Of a stretch of 38,804 nt of DNA, positions 18,601 through 27,900 are shown one piece after another; positions within the stretch are counted from its first letter, which is position 1; every line of letters begins with the position of its first letter. The stretch comes from Propionispora hippei DSM 15287. GTDB taxonomy: Bacteria > Bacillota > Negativicutes > Propionisporales > Propionisporaceae. Both the position numbers and the translations under genes were made by a program. The DNA lies in NCBI RefSeq assembly GCF_900141835.1, contig NZ_FQZD01000035.1, forward strand, positions 1 to 38,804, in the 5' to 3' direction. Below the pieces are notes generated by a model that saw nothing but the letters and a program-made list of their open reading frames with translations, searched no databases and had not been told where the DNA came from.

Positions 18601-18855
18601 ACCGTCGGGGCGTTCCTTGGCAATGACTTCTTCCACAAATTCAGGCGTAAGCGGTTCAATATACACGCGGTCGGCAATATTGGCATCAGTCATGATCGTA
18701 GCCGGATTGCTATTGACCAGTACAACCTCCAGGCCTTCCTCTTTCAAAGCCCGGCAAGCCTGTGTGCCGGCATAATCGAATTCAGCCGCCTGACCGATAA
18801 TGATCGGTCCGGACCCAATTACCAATACTTTGCGTAAATTTGTTTTTTTCGGCAT
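15634..18855 (-). CDS. carB: Carbamoyl-phosphate synthase large subunit
   Basis: A 1073-residue synthetase that makes carbamoyl phosphate from bicarbonate, ATP and the ammonia delivered by CarA. It has the usual two homologous ATP-grasp halves. The first opens with [20 protein letters not shown], the second with [20 protein letters not shown] at about residue 553. Each is followed by a GGQ block ([18 protein letters not shown]) and a VNPR motif. A C-terminal MGS-fold allosteric domain of about 130 residues follows ([10 protein letters not shown]). Length is normal. It starts one base after carA. Confidence 0.97.
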   Translation of the reverse strand: MPKKTNLRKVLVIGSGPIIIGQAAEFDYAGTQACRALKEEGLEVVLVNSNPATIMTDANIADRVYIEPLTPEFVEEVIAKERPDGVLATLGGQAGLNLAVKLAERGVLEKYKAELLGTSLEAIKKAEDRELFKLTMQKIGEPIPESTIVEDIESAKAFADQIGFPIIVRPAYTLGGTGGGIVNNTEELIDVVNRGLKYSMIGQVLIERSVAGWKEIEYEVMRDAANNCITVCNMENFDPVGIHTGDSIVVAPTQTLTDHEYQMLRSASLRIIRELGIEGGCNAQYALDPNSSRYYVIEVNPRVSRSSALASKATGYPIAKVATKIAIGYHLDEIQNAVTQKTMACFEPTLDYLVVKFPRWPFDKFISADRILGTQMKATGEVMSIDRTFEAALLKAVRSLEIGLHHVGIPELAKLSTEEIHANLSEANDERLFVVAEALRRGISVDEIHRITGIDEFFLQKILNIVQMETRLKEEALAPELMLKAKKMGFADKTIGGIRQQPIDEIRKLRKSQQIVPCYKMVDTCAAEFEAVTPYYYSTYAQEDEVSITDRRKIIVLGSGPIRIGQGVEFDYCSVHSVWALREMGIESIIINNNPETVSTDFDTSDRLYFEPLTPEDVLNIIDKEEPEGVIVQFGGQTAINLAEPLAKAGVKIMGTSVEDIDRAEDREKFDEVLEQSGIPRPKGTTVTNTEDAITAAAEIEYPVVVRPSYVLGGRAMEIVYNETELKDYMGRAVKASPEHPVLVDRYMQGTEVEVDAISDGTDVFIPGIMEHVERAGVHSGDSIAVYPTQTLSKKVLATVVNYTQRLARSLRVKGLINIQYVVVDEEVYVIEVNPRSSRTIPFLSKVTDIPMVNVATRVAMGATLASLGYQSGLLPAKPYTAVKAPVFSFAKMQQVDISLGPEMKSTGEVMGTDYHYARALYKAIVAAGMNIPEYGTILFTVADKDKQEAGELARGFAELGYKLVSTAGTAKYLQSLGLAVDTVQKVHEHSADIIQMIKTGKINMVVNTITHGKQQQSDGFKIRRATVEHAIPCLTSIDTAQEVLEVLGFMRERRLIYALALQDYVGGGDDLA

Positions 18856-18856
18856 G

Positions 18857-19921
18857 TTATTTTCCTCCGTTCAGCAGCGTTAGAAATTCATCAAACAAAT
18901 AGGTGTTGTCATCCGGTCCCGGAGCTGCTTCAGGATGATATTGTACGGAAAACACCGGCAAATTTTTATGACGCATGCCTTCCACCGTACCGTCATTTAC
19001 GGCGCGGTGAGTAATGATTACGTCCTTATCCGATAAAGATGCTTCATCTACTGCGTACCCATGATTTTGCGAGGTAATATGCACCCGGTTCATTGCCAGA
19101 TTCTTAACCGGCTGGTTGGAGCCCCGGTGGCCGAATTTCAGCTTATACGTATCGGCGCCAAGAGCAAGCGCCAGCAACTGGTGTCCCAGACAAATACCAA
19201 ACATCGGCTTTTTGCCCAGCAACGATTTTACTGTTTCGATCGCCTCGGGCACATCCTTCGGGTCTCCCGGGCCATTGGACAGAAATACACCCTCCGGCTG
19301 CAGTTCCATGATCGTTTCTACCGGTGTATCTGCCGGTACGACCACCAGATCACAGCCAATATGATGCAGCGAGTTTAAGATATTGCGTTTAATCCCAAAA
19401 TCCATGACAACGACTTTCGGCCCATTGCCGGCAATCGTGTAAACTTCCCGGGTAGTCACCTCTTTGACAACATCGCGGGTTAACGGCTGTGCCAGCAGTT
19501 CCGTCACTTCATCTTCTGTTGCCGCCAGCGGCGCAATAACTCCCTTCATGGTCCCCTGAGAACGGATTCTTTTTGTAATCGCCCGTGTATCTACGCCATA
19601 AATACAGGGGATTTGCCGTGAGACCAAGTAATCTCCCAACGTTTTCTCCATCAAGCAATTGCTAGGAAGCTCACACAACTCACTGATAACAAACCCGCGT
19701 ACATAGGACTGCCTGGCCTGTTCAAAAATATCAGCCACACCGTAGTTGCCCACCAGCGGATAGGTCAGCGTTACAATCTGCCCACAATAAGAGGGGTCTG
19801 TTAAAATTTCCTGATACCCTGTCATGCCTGTATTAAAGACTACTTCACCGGTAGTCACCATATCATGTAATAAATACCCATAAAAAATACTGCCGTCTTC
19901 CAAGATCAATTTCCCGTTCAT
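18857..19921 (-). CDS. carA: Carbamoyl-phosphate synthase small subunit (glutaminase)
   Basis: A 354-residue glutamine amidotransferase subunit that hydrolyses glutamine and channels ammonia to CarB. The N-terminal domain starts [14 protein letters not shown]. The C-terminal class I amidotransferase domain has the catalytic triad: C244 in [12 protein letters not shown], and H329 and E331 in [10 protein letters not shown]. Its ATG overlaps the TGA of pyrC (ATGA). Confidence 0.96.
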   Translation of the reverse strand: MNGKLILEDGSIFYGYLLHDMVTTGEVVFNTGMTGYQEILTDPSYCGQIVTLTYPLVGNYGVADIFEQARQSYVRGFVISELCELPSNCLMEKTLGDYLVSRQIPCIYGVDTRAITKRIRSQGTMKGVIAPLAATEDEVTELLAQPLTRDVVKEVTTREVYTIAGNGPKVVVMDFGIKRNILNSLHHIGCDLVVVPADTPVETIMELQPEGVFLSNGPGDPKDVPEAIETVKSLLGKKPMFGICLGHQLLALALGADTYKLKFGHRGSNQPVKNLAMNRVHITSQNHGYAVDEASLSDKDVIITHRAVNDGTVEGMRHKNLPVFSVQYHPEAAPGPDDNTYLFDEFLTLLNGGK

Positions 19922-21207
19922 TCCAACACCTCACCATTCTGCATAATCATCTTGCCTTTAACGATAGTAGCCACCGCTTTGCCTTTTAGCTGTCTTCCTT
20001 CAAAAGGAGTCAATTTTCCTCTGGTATAAAACTTCCGGCTGTCAACGGTCCATTCTAAATCTGGATTGATAATGGTAATATCGGCCAGTTTTCCTTCCTC
20101 CAATACACCGGCTTCAATCCCCAGTATCCGGGCAGGATTGGCCGACATCCGTGCAACAATTTCCGGCAGGGTGAATAGTCCGCTGTGGTACAAGGTTGAA
20201 AGCACAACACCTATGGAAGTTTCCAAACCGGCAAATCCACTGGGCGCAAACCGAAATTCACGATCCTTTTCCTCAAAGGCATGGGGTGCGTGATCTGTTG
20301 CGATGGCATCAATAGTGCCGTCTTTAAGCCCGGCAAGCAGCGCTTTCCTATGCTCATTCGATCGCAGGGGGGGATTCACCTTTGCCGTAGAATCAAAATC
20401 CGCAACAACCTCATCGGTCAAGGATAAATGTTGCGGTGTCACCTCGGCAGTGACCTTAATACCGCGCGCTTTAGCCTGTCTAACCAGTTCGACTGCACCT
20501 TGGGAACTGATATGAGCGATGTGAATCCGTGAACCGGTGTATTCGGCCAGCATAATATCTCTGGCCACAGCAATATCCTCAGCTACTGAAGGGCGTCCTT
20601 TAATGCCCAGCATAGCCGATACCGCCCCTTCGTGCATATGTCCCTCATTCACCAACGATTCATCCTCGGCATGGGAGATGACTGCTTTATCAAACATTCC
20701 CGTATATTCCAAACCTGTTTTCAACAATTTAGCACTTTCCACATAATGGCCGTCGTCGGAAATAGCGACTGCACCGCTTAGCAGCATATCGCCTATTTCA
20801 GCCAGCTCCTTGCCTTCCTGCCCCTTGCTCAGGGCCCCGATCACCTTCACATGCACAGCCCCTTCGAGTTGGGCCCGTTGCGCGATTCCGGCCACCAAAA
20901 TGGCATTATCGATAACCGGCTTCGTGTTTGGCATACAGGCTATCGTAGTAATCCCACCGGCCGCGGCTGCCCGTGTTCCGGAAGCAATGTCCTCCTTCGC
21001 CTCCAGTCCCGGTTCCCGCAAATGTACATGCATATCAACAAATCCCGGAGCAACCACCAAGCCCGCAGCCGGAAAAACCTTGGCATCAGGCGCGTTGATA
21101 TCGCTGCCGATTTGAATAATCTTCTCATTTTCGATCAATATATCGCCTATGGCATCAAAATTTTTGGCCGGGTTGATAATTCTGCCACCTTTAATTAATA
21201 GCTTCAA
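19918..21207 (-). CDS. pyrC: Dihydroorotase
   Basis: A 429-residue amidohydrolase that cyclises carbamoyl aspartate to dihydroorotate. Zinc ligands are visible in [11 protein letters not shown] (H60, H62), [22 protein letters not shown] and the metal-binding Asp in [15 protein letters not shown]. Length fits the class I bacterial type. The start is TTG, placed by GGAGGG 7 nt upstream, within the end of pyrB; the two genes overlap by 17 bp. Confidence 0.95.
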   Translation of the reverse strand: MKLLIKGGRIINPAKNFDAIGDILIENEKIIQIGSDINAPDAKVFPAAGLVVAPGFVDMHVHLREPGLEAKEDIASGTRAAAAGGITTIACMPNTKPVIDNAILVAGIAQRAQLEGAVHVKVIGALSKGQEGKELAEIGDMLLSGAVAISDDGHYVESAKLLKTGLEYTGMFDKAVISHAEDESLVNEGHMHEGAVSAMLGIKGRPSVAEDIAVARDIMLAEYTGSRIHIAHISSQGAVELVRQAKARGIKVTAEVTPQHLSLTDEVVADFDSTAKVNPPLRSNEHRKALLAGLKDGTIDAIATDHAPHAFEEKDREFRFAPSGFAGLETSIGVVLSTLYHSGLFTLPEIVARMSANPARILGIEAGVLEEGKLADITIINPDLEWTVDSRKFYTRGKLTPFEGRQLKGKAVATIVKGKMIMQNGEVLE

Positions 21208-22153
21208 TCTCTTTCCCTCCCATCAATACCAGAAACAACAGCGCCATTCTCACAGCCAGTCCATTTTGAACCTGCTCCTGAATTGCTGACTGATCACTGT
21301 ACGCCACATCAGGCGCAATTTCCAGCCCCCGGTTCATCGGTCCCGGATGCATAACGAGGGCATCCGGTTTTGCCAAAGCTAGCCGGTCTTTGTTTATACC
21401 AAAAATCCGGGCATATTCCCTTGCCGACGGGAAAAGCCCCTTTTGCTGCCGTTCCCGCTGAATTCGCAGGATGTTAACAACATCGGCACCTTCCAGAGCA
21501 TCTTCCACTCGATTATGTACATAGACTCCGGCTTTTTCGATATCCCGCGGCATGAGGGTCTGCGGCCCGGCCAAGTGAATTTCGGCGCCCATTTTTTGCA
21601 GTCCCCAGATATTAGAACGCGCCACGCGGCTATGCAAAATGTCACCAACAATCGCCACTTTCAGATTGGCAAACCCACTCTTTTTTTGCAAGATAGTGAG
21701 CATATCCAAAAGCCCTTGGGTAGGATGCTCGTGAGCTCCGTCCCCGGCATTGATGATGACCGGGCTCACTGCCTTTGACGCATACTGCGCTGCACCTTCC
21801 GCTTCGTGACGCATGACAATGATATCGACACCCATAGCCTCCACCGTCATTAAGGTGTCACGCAGGCTTTCTCCTTTCACTACACTGCTCGCACTGGTAG
21901 TAATATTCACTACATCAGCCCCCAGGTATTTCCCGGCCAGTTCAAAGGATGTCCTCGTTCTGGTACTTGGTTCAAAAAACAGATTTATAATGGATTTTCC
22001 TCGCAAAGTAGGCACTTTTTTAATATCACGCCGGATAATTCCCTTCATCTCTTGGGCCGTGTTTAGCACCAATTGAATTTCAGGGACCGTCATATGCTGC
22101 AATCCCAAAATATCTTTTCCCCGCAGCGATACCTGACTTCTAGCCATACTCAT
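21191..22153 (-). CDS. pyrB: Aspartate carbamoyltransferase catalytic subunit
   Basis: A 320-residue enzyme that condenses carbamoyl phosphate with aspartate, the committed step. Signature blocks are [17 protein letters not shown] (carbamoyl-phosphate loop), [12 protein letters not shown] and [13 protein letters not shown]. No pyrI regulatory subunit gene follows, as in Bacillus-type operons. The ATG at 22153 is preceded by GAGGAGG at 9 nt; upstream in-frame codons lie in the leader terminator and are not used. First gene of the eight-gene pyr operon. Confidence 0.96.
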   Translation of the reverse strand: MSMARSQVSLRGKDILGLQHMTVPEIQLVLNTAQEMKGIIRRDIKKVPTLRGKSIINLFFEPSTRTRTSFELAGKYLGADVVNITTSASSVVKGESLRDTLMTVEAMGVDIIVMRHEAEGAAQYASKAVSPVIINAGDGAHEHPTQGLLDMLTILQKKSGFANLKVAIVGDILHSRVARSNIWGLQKMGAEIHLAGPQTLMPRDIEKAGVYVHNRVEDALEGADVVNILRIQRERQQKGLFPSAREYARIFGINKDRLALAKPDALVMHPGPMNRGLEIAPDVAYSDQSAIQEQVQNGLAVRMALLFLVLMGGKEIEAIN

Positions 22154-22180
22154 AACGCCAATCCTCCTCTTGAATGTAAA

Positions 22181-22291
22181 AACTCCCTGCCCAGGCGGCA
22201 AGGAGTTATGTTAAGACAAGTTCCGGCAATGACTAAAATACCAGTTAAACACTTAACATCCTTGCCAACCTCTCTGGATTAACTTAAAGGA
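22181..22291 (-). promoter_or_regulatory. PyrR-dependent attenuator directly upstream of pyrB
   Basis: On the minus strand, CTTTAAGTTAATCCAGAGAG and then GTTGGCAAGG (22291 to 22261) match the PyrR-binding anti-antiterminator. A terminator follows at 22208-22181: AACTCCTTTGCC pairs with GGCAGGGAGTT (one bulge) and is followed by TTTTTAC. GGCAAGGA in the loop can pair with TCCTTTGCC of the terminator's 5' arm, again with one bulge, to form the antiterminator. With UMP bound, PyrR would stabilise the loop and let the terminator form. Confidence 0.85.
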
Positions 22292-22362
22292 TAGTATTTG
22301 TATTTTTCGGTTAAATAAGCCTTCTTTGCTAGCAATACACTGTTAAACTAACTCCGCAACAG

Positions 22363-22392
22363 CCTTTCCGGTTTCACAGAACCAGTTTAAAG
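22363..22392 (-). promoter_or_regulatory. Second PyrR-type binding loop (leader, middle)
   Basis: Minus-strand CTTTAAACTGGTTCTGTGAA followed by ACCGGAAAGG. It matches the PyrR loop pattern CTTTAA...GTCCTGTGAGGC...AAGG and is nearly identical to the loop at 22516-22546. No clean terminator was found between it and the third loop. A TTGACA at the end of the preceding terminator, with an A+T-rich TATATATA about 20 bp on, could be a second, weaker promoter. Confidence 0.65.
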
Positions 22393-22467
22393 TAATTGTT
22401 TATTTATGCAATATTAACTTATATATATACTAGCAAATTTTCTCAAAGACTGTCAAGCAAAACAAAA

Positions 22468-22546
22468 GCCTTTCTGCATGTGAGCACACAGAAAGGCATC
22501 AACGTTCTCATGTATCCTTACCGGTCTCACAGAACCAGCTTAAAGG
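22468..22546 (-). promoter_or_regulatory. First PyrR-type loop plus terminator (promoter-proximal attenuator)
   Basis: Loop CTTTAAGCTGGTTCTGTGAG then ACCGGTAAGG (22546 to 22516), followed by terminator GCCTTTCTG / CAGAAAGGC (22497-22468) with TTTTGTTTTGC on the minus strand. This has the complete layout of a PyrR attenuator and begins within about 10 nt of the predicted transcription start. Confidence 0.75.
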
Positions 22547-22559
22547 TATTGTTTTATTT

Positions 22560-22588
22560 ATTATACTCCTTAATCATAGCTCAGTCAA
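22560..22588 (-). promoter_or_regulatory. Promoter of the pyr operon
   Basis: Minus-strand TTGACT, 17-bp spacer, TATAAT. The start site would fall near 22552, just ahead of the first PyrR loop, giving a leader of about 400 nt. Confidence 0.85.
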
Positions 22589-22616
22589 CAGCAATCTTCC
22601 TGCACGTGCCAAGGAT

Positions 22617-22786
22617 CTAGGGAATCACTGATTTATTCATACTGCGCAGCCTGGCGGATCTTTTTCCATCTGACTGCATCAGCAAAACCTTGAAATAGGA
22701 ACCACTATTCCTGCGGTTTTACTTCCTTGCCAGCCGAAAGAATCTCTCGCCAGGCTGGCTGGCTCATTAAATCAGCGATTCCCTAG
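22617..22786. repeat. 170-bp foldback element with 19-bp terminal inverted repeats
   Basis: CTAGGGAATCACTGATTTA at the left end pairs with TAAATCAGCGATTCCCTAG at the right end (18 of 19, the exception a G-T pair). Inside, AGCCTGGCG pairs with CGCCAGGCT, and AAAACC with GGTTTT around AGGAA / TTCCT. The whole unit can fold into one long hairpin. Size and symmetry suggest a MITE-like non-autonomous element or a structured RNA. No target-site duplication is obvious and no second copy was found in the window. Confidence 0.65.
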
Positions 22787-22968
22787 TCATATTCCATACC
22801 TTCCTGCCTGTCGTTGTCCAAAGAACCGTCTACTCCGATTTGTTGCTTTATCATTGTATCGCCACTAATTTGCGTTGCTTTTTTTATCATCGTAGGAAGT
22901 TTCACATAGACCTTACTGTCAATGTTTCTTTCCTGCCAGAAATGATATACTTTGCTGGTATAAGACAT
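22783..22968 (-). CDS. Small hypothetical protein (61 aa)
   Basis: Opens MSYTSKVYHFWQERNIDSKV and ends EGMEYD, soluble, with plausible composition. The ribosome binding site is weak (AAGTGGGG about 7 nt upstream). Its TAG stop lies inside the terminal repeat of the neighbouring foldback element. It may be genuine; no family is recognised. Confidence 0.4.
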   Translation of the reverse strand: MSYTSKVYHFWQERNIDSKVYVKLPTMIKKATQISGDTMIKQQIGVDGSLDNDRQEGMEYD

Positions 22969-23115
22969 AACCGTTACCCCACTTTGTTATCTTTATCATT
23001 AACAGCGTATTCTACTGACACTATTTTTTATTTTGGCCGGCCAAAAACAAATTATACTCTTCGTTTATCTTATTTCAACTTATTTCCTGGAAATAAGTTC
23101 CATTATCAATTATCT

Positions 23116-23164
23116 CAATAAGTAAAAAGTCATTTACCAAAGGTAAATGACTTTTTACTTATTG
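23116..23164. terminator. 23-bp perfect hairpin, terminator
   Basis: CAATAAGTAAAAAGTCATTTACC would pair fully with its reverse copy across an AAA loop (left arm 23116-23138, right arm 23142-23164). It overlaps the last codons of the tiny zinc-ribbon gene on the minus strand and is followed by T-rich sequence. It can act in both directions. Confidence 0.8.
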
Positions 23165-23262
23165 GATATTTTTACACTAATCTCCTTACCGCAACCCGCG
23201 CACTTTCCTACGCCAAATTGGTTGAAGACAACAACACAATTACAGGGCATATGGATTAACAC
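23155..23262 (-). CDS. Tiny zinc-ribbon protein (35 aa)
   Basis: Reads LIHMPCNCVVVFNQFGVGKC then AGCGKEISVKISNK. The CxC and CxxC pairs can form a mini zinc ribbon. A GTG start at 23262 is proposed with AAAGGAG about 11 nt upstream; an internal ATG (MPCNC) is the alternative. It follows the small membrane-protein gene in the same direction and ends in the terminator hairpin, so the two may be one transcript. Confidence 0.6.
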   Translation of the reverse strand: MLIHMPCNCVVVFNQFGVGKCAGCGKEISVKISNK

Positions 23263-23349
23263 CTCAAACCACACTCCTTTAATAAAAAATCTACCACTCT
23301 ACTATTCTATGCCAAAAAGCTTTATTGATGCTTATAAAATTTTCGTATA

Positions 23350-23529
23350 TCAAGCAGGAGTATCACCAAAGTTAAAGTCAAATTCCGCTAATAATTTTTT
23401 CCAATAGGAGTCAAAAGCCATTCCTAACGCAAAACCGATAAGCAACAATATGGGCAATCCCAGCAATATTGCCAGAATTACCATCCCCAGAATAATCCAA
23501 ATCCAATTCCAACTTCCGCCCCATTCCAT
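23350..23529 (-). CDS. Small membrane protein (59 aa)
   Basis: Starts MEWGGSWNWIWIILGMVILA, has one long hydrophobic stretch (about residues 9-36, possibly two short helices), and ends with an acidic tail (LLAEFDFNFGDTPA). Its ribosome binding site AGGAGGG lies 6 nt before the ATG, one of the best in the area. Function unknown. It is upstream of the tiny zinc-ribbon gene. Confidence 0.7.
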   Translation of the reverse strand: MEWGGSWNWIWIILGMVILAILLGLPILLLIGFALGMAFDSYWKKLLAEFDFNFGDTPA

Positions 23530-23715
23530 AGCCTTCCCTCCTATCCACGTTATGTAATATTATATGCTTTGTCCATTAGTAATGTGTATGAAATTCATTT
23601 TTCCTATGCTTGCCCACCAGGGCATGTAAAACGCTTCCGACGACGCTTTTTGTGTCATCAATCATTCGGTTAGCTTGAAGACACACCCTAGTCGTATACA
23701 ATGAATATTCATGCA

Positions 23716-23745
23716 AAAAGCTTCCAGGCTATCCTGGAAGCTTTT
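23716..23745 (-). terminator. Terminator of the NlpC/P60 gene
   Basis: Perfect 13-bp stem AAAAGCTTCCAGG / CCTGGAAGCTTTT with a 4-nt loop and T-run on the minus strand. Confidence 0.85.
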
Positions 23746-23754
23746 CTTGTGAGG

Positions 23755-24306
23755 TCACAAAACCCGTTTGGCTCCGTAATACCGTTGAACGAAATAATTG
23801 TCCCGCATGTCTCCGATGGCCACTACGCCTTTAGAAAAAGATGTGTGAATAAACTTACTGTCACCGATATAGATCCCTACATGAGATGCCCCCGGCTCAT
23901 AAGTAGTAAAGTAGACGAGGTCACCTGGCTGCAGAGCTGCCGGCGAGACCGTCCGCCCAACTAAAAACTGCAGGTCGGCAGTGCGAGGCAGATTAATACC
24001 AGCCTGCCGGTATACATACTGAACTAAACCGGAACAGTCAAAGCCCTGGGATGGCGAAGCTCCACCCCATACTACCGGTTGCCCCAGCATATTGCCAGCG
24101 ATCGCCAGGGCCCTGGCCGCCTGTCCATTAGGCTGAGCCGGCAGCCGGGCTGCAATAAGCTGTTCATCAGCTACCGGCATCGACACCTCCAAGATAGAAT
24201 CCAGAGACGCTACAAACTGATTATACCCAGAAACCGGAGCGGCTTGAACTCCGGCAACACTACTAAACAGCAATCCGGCAAATAGGATTGTCAGGCATTT
24301 TTTCAT
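23755..24306 (-). CDS. Secreted NlpC/P60 cell-wall endopeptidase
   Basis: A 183-residue exported protein. The signal peptide is about residues 1-22 (cut near VQA). A C-terminal NlpC/P60 domain has the catalytic residues C91 (FDCSGLVQYVY), H142 (ASHVGIYIG) and H154 (FIHT). These enzymes cut the stem peptide of peptidoglycan, usually between D-glutamate and the diamino acid. No SH3 or LysM targeting domain is present. Ribosome binding site AGGAGGAG precedes the ATG. It lies 24 bp after the lipoprotein gene and may be cotranscribed with it. Confidence 0.9.
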   Translation of the reverse strand: MKKCLTILFAGLLFSSVAGVQAAPVSGYNQFVASLDSILEVSMPVADEQLIAARLPAQPNGQAARALAIAGNMLGQPVVWGGASPSQGFDCSGLVQYVYRQAGINLPRTADLQFLVGRTVSPAALQPGDLVYFTTYEPGASHVGIYIGDSKFIHTSFSKGVVAIGDMRDNYFVQRYYGAKRVL

Positions 24307-24330
24307 CAGCCGCTCCTCCTATAGGTTTTT

Positions 24331-24789
24331 CTAGTGATTCATGCTTTGCAGATGCGTTGTAGTCTCTTTCATAATAGCCCGCATGTCTTTGACTTTACTT
24401 TCAAGAGCACCCGGATCCGTTTTTCCCGAATTTACGCTGTCTTTAATGTCTTTTGCTGTTTTACGCAAATGATCTTCCAGACCGTCATCCATCATATGGG
24501 GAAGAACTTTGTCCACTGTACTCACGAGCTGTGCCGCGCTCTTTTGGGCATCCATCGTTTGGCCGCCCTTTACTTGCTTTACTACGTCTTGCAACGCTTT
24601 GTCCATATCCTTCATGATCGGCATGGGATCTTCCTTAGGCATTGTCGCGCTATGTCCCTGATGGCCGGTCGCCTGTTCCTGCACCGCAGGAGTCTGAGCC
24701 GCCGGTTTTTCACTAGAACCGCAGCCTGCGATTAGAGCCATCCCTGCGACAATAGCCACAATGCCAAATAATACTTTAGTTTTTTTCAT
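24331..24789 (-). CDS. Met/His-containing lipoprotein
   Basis: A 152-residue lipoprotein with lipobox LIAGC (Cys23). The region after the anchor contains GHQGHSATMPKEDPMPIMKDM, rich in His and Met, then a helical part (about residues 60-150) ending HLQSMNH. His and Met clusters fit copper or silver binding, and it lies 124 bp downstream of the CusA-type gene on the same strand. A role as periplasmic metal buffer for the efflux system is inference. No named family is recognised. Confidence 0.75.
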   Translation of the reverse strand: MKKTKVLFGIVAIVAGMALIAGCGSSEKPAAQTPAVQEQATGHQGHSATMPKEDPMPIMKDMDKALQDVVKQVKGGQTMDAQKSAAQLVSTVDKVLPHMMDDGLEDHLRKTAKDIKDSVNSGKTDPGALESKVKDMRAIMKETTTHLQSMNH

Positions 24790-24913
24790 AATTAAATACC
24801 CTCCAATAGCTTAATAGATTTATATTTCATTTTTAGCTTATTACTGCTTTTGCGGTAGGGCAGGATGCCCCACCACCGTTTTTTCAGGTAACCGATTTGA
24901 TTTATCGGTCAGT

Positions 24914-27900
24914 TTACTCTACCGTATGAGAGTCTCCGGTTACAGTTGGTTTTTTCCGCTCAAGCCACCGATGCCAGACCAGATATATACAAGGCAGTAC
25001 AACCAGTGTCAAAATTGTGGAGGTAACCAGTCCGCCGACAACAACCGTAGCCATCGGCCGTTGCACCTCGGCGCCCGTACCAGTTGCAAAGATAAGCGGA
25101 AACAAGCCTAAGCTGGCGACAAGCGCAGTAATCATAACCGGCCGCAAACGGGTAAACGCTCCTTCCATAATTGCTTCTTCCAAAGACCGGTGATCTCTCA
25201 GGTGTTTTATATACGTCACCATAATTACCCCGTTTTGCACGGCAATTCCAAAGAGGGCAATAAATCCGACTGCCGCCGCTACCGTCAGATAGGTATTGGT
25301 CAGATACATCGCCACAATACCACCGACCAAAGAGAAAGGAATATTCATTAAGATAAGGAAAGCATCGCTGACCGACTTAAAGCTCATGTAAAGCAAAAAG
25401 AAGGTGAGTACCACAACTGCCGGAACTACAATAGCCAGGTGGTCTTTAGCCCGTTGCTGATTTTCATACTGTCCGGTCCATTTCATAGAATAACCGGGAG
25501 GCAAATCCACCTTTTCTTTAATAACCTTATTGGCTTCATTCACAAAGCTAACCACATCCCGTCCCCGGGTATTCATCTGTACAATCATCCGGTAGACACC
25601 GTTTTCGCTGCTGATCATTGATGGTCCGTCAACCACTTGAAATTGGGCAACTTCCCCTAGCGGTACATAGGCTCCGCTGACCGGTTTAGCCGCTGCAGCC
25701 ACGCCACCACCGCCCATGCCGCCCATCCCAACGTCGGCATTTGCTGTTACAGCCGCCCCGCTGCCGGTTACCGGGATCAGAATATTTTGCATAGCGTCAA
25801 TGCTTTCGCGGTTTTCCCGATTATAGCGCACCAGCACGTTGAAACGCTTACGCCCTTCGATGGTAGTGGTGGCACTTTTACCTCCGACTGCCAGTTCCAC
25901 GGCATCTTCAACATCAGCAATGTTCAAACCATAACGGGCCGCTTTTTCCCGGTTAACCTGAATCTCCAGATAAGAGGCACCAAAAACCCGTTCCGCCAGA
26001 AGGTCGCTGACGCCCGTTACCGTTGCCAAGGCTTTTTCAATATCAAAAGCTTTTTGCTGCAATACGGCTAGGTCTTCCCCGTACAGTTTAATGCCTAATT
26101 CGGTACGTACCCCGGTAGTCAACATTGATAACCGGCCGGCAATCGGCTGAGTAAAGGCTAAATTTAGACCGGGAATGTTGGCAAGTCTGGCCATCATTTC
26201 CTGTTCGATGATGTCTTTGGTTACACCAGGCCGCCACTCTGCCTTGGGCTTTAAGGCCACGATGGTCTCAATCATGCTGATGGGAGCCGGGTCCATAGCC
26301 GATTCCGCCCGGCCGACTTTTCCTACCGACATATCGACTTCAGGAATGTCCATGATGACTTTATCCATGGTTTTGGCTGCTTCCAGGGCTTCGGACAAAG
26401 ATACACTGGGCAGCATGGTCGGCATCACCAGAAATGTTCCTTCATCCAAGGCCGGCATAAAGGTTGTTCCTAAAAGCGGCAGCAAGGAAAATCCGGCAAT
26501 CATAACAGCAATAGCGGCCGTAATGGTAGTTTTATAATACTTCATCACAGCTTTTAAAACCGGCTCATACCACTGATGCATTTTTGCAACAATCCAGGTA
26601 TCCTTTTCCTGGATCTTACCTTTAAGCAGCAAGGTGCACAATACCGGTACCAGCGTAAAGGCCAGCAGCAGCGATCCGCTCATAGCAAAGGACTTTGCCC
26701 AGGCCATCGGCGTGTACATTTTACCCTCGGTACCGGTCATGGTAAAGACCGGCAGGAAGCTGACAATAATAATTATTATGGAAAAGAAAATGGGTGCGGC
26801 TACTTCTTTCGCGGCTTCCAGTGTTACTTCAATGATATTGCGCCGTCCGCGATCCTCGGCCAAATGCCGGAAGATATTTTCTACCATAACGATAGCCGCA
26901 TCCGTCATAACTCCAATGCCGATAGCAATCCCGCCAAGAGACATCAAATTAGCTGACAAATGAATTTGCTTCATAGCAATCAATGCAATTAAAATACCAA
27001 TCGGGATGGCGCTGGTAACAATCAAGCTGGACCGGACATTGCCTAAAAAAAGAACTACAATGATAGAAACCAGAATAAACTCTTCAATAAGTGCCCGGGT
27101 TAGCGTATTGACCGCTTTTTTCACCAAATCGGTTTGGTCATAAAAAAGGACGATCCTCATTCCTTCTGGTAAAGTTGGCTGAATCTCGGCGATTTTAGCT
27201 TTCACTTGATCGATAACATTAAGAGTATTTTCGCCCATACGCTGAATGACAATGCCGCCGGCCGCCTCATAGCCGGACTTTGTCAGTACCCCGCGGCGAA
27301 AATCCGGACCGGCCGCCACACTGGCCACATCTTTGATATAAATAGGGACATTATTGTTTTGGGTGATCACAATGTTTTTAATATCATCAATCGATTCAAT
27401 TAAACCCAGACCGCGAATAATGAATTCCTGGCCGTTTTGCTCTACCACCTTGGCGCCAATATTGGCGTTATTAGCTCCCAGTGCCCCGAATACCTGATTA
27501 AACGTCACCCGGTAGCTTTGCATAAGCTGCGGGTCAAGGTTGACTTGATACTGCATGACATAGCCGCCAATGCTGGCCACTTCGGCTACACCGGGTACGG
27601 CGCTGAGCTGCTGCTTGATGGTAAAATCCTCTACCGTTCGTAAATCGGCTAAGTTGTGGCGGTCGCTTTCCACTGTATACATAAATACCTGGCCCATTGG
27701 CGTACTGACCGGTCCCAGTGTTGGCTGAACACCGCGCGGCAGTTGAGGAATAGCCTGCTGTACCTTTTCATTTACCACCTGACGGGCAAAATAAGGTTCC
27801 ACTCCATCCTCAAAAATAACAGTAATCAGCGACATCCCGAAAGAAGAAGCCGAACGTACTTCTTTTACGTTAGGCAGGCCACGCAAGGCTGTCTCCAAGG

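Noticed and set aside
23576-23665. 29-codon minus-strand frame starting MIDDTKSVVG
   Set aside because: It has no ribosome binding site and no further support, though the sequence looks protein-like.
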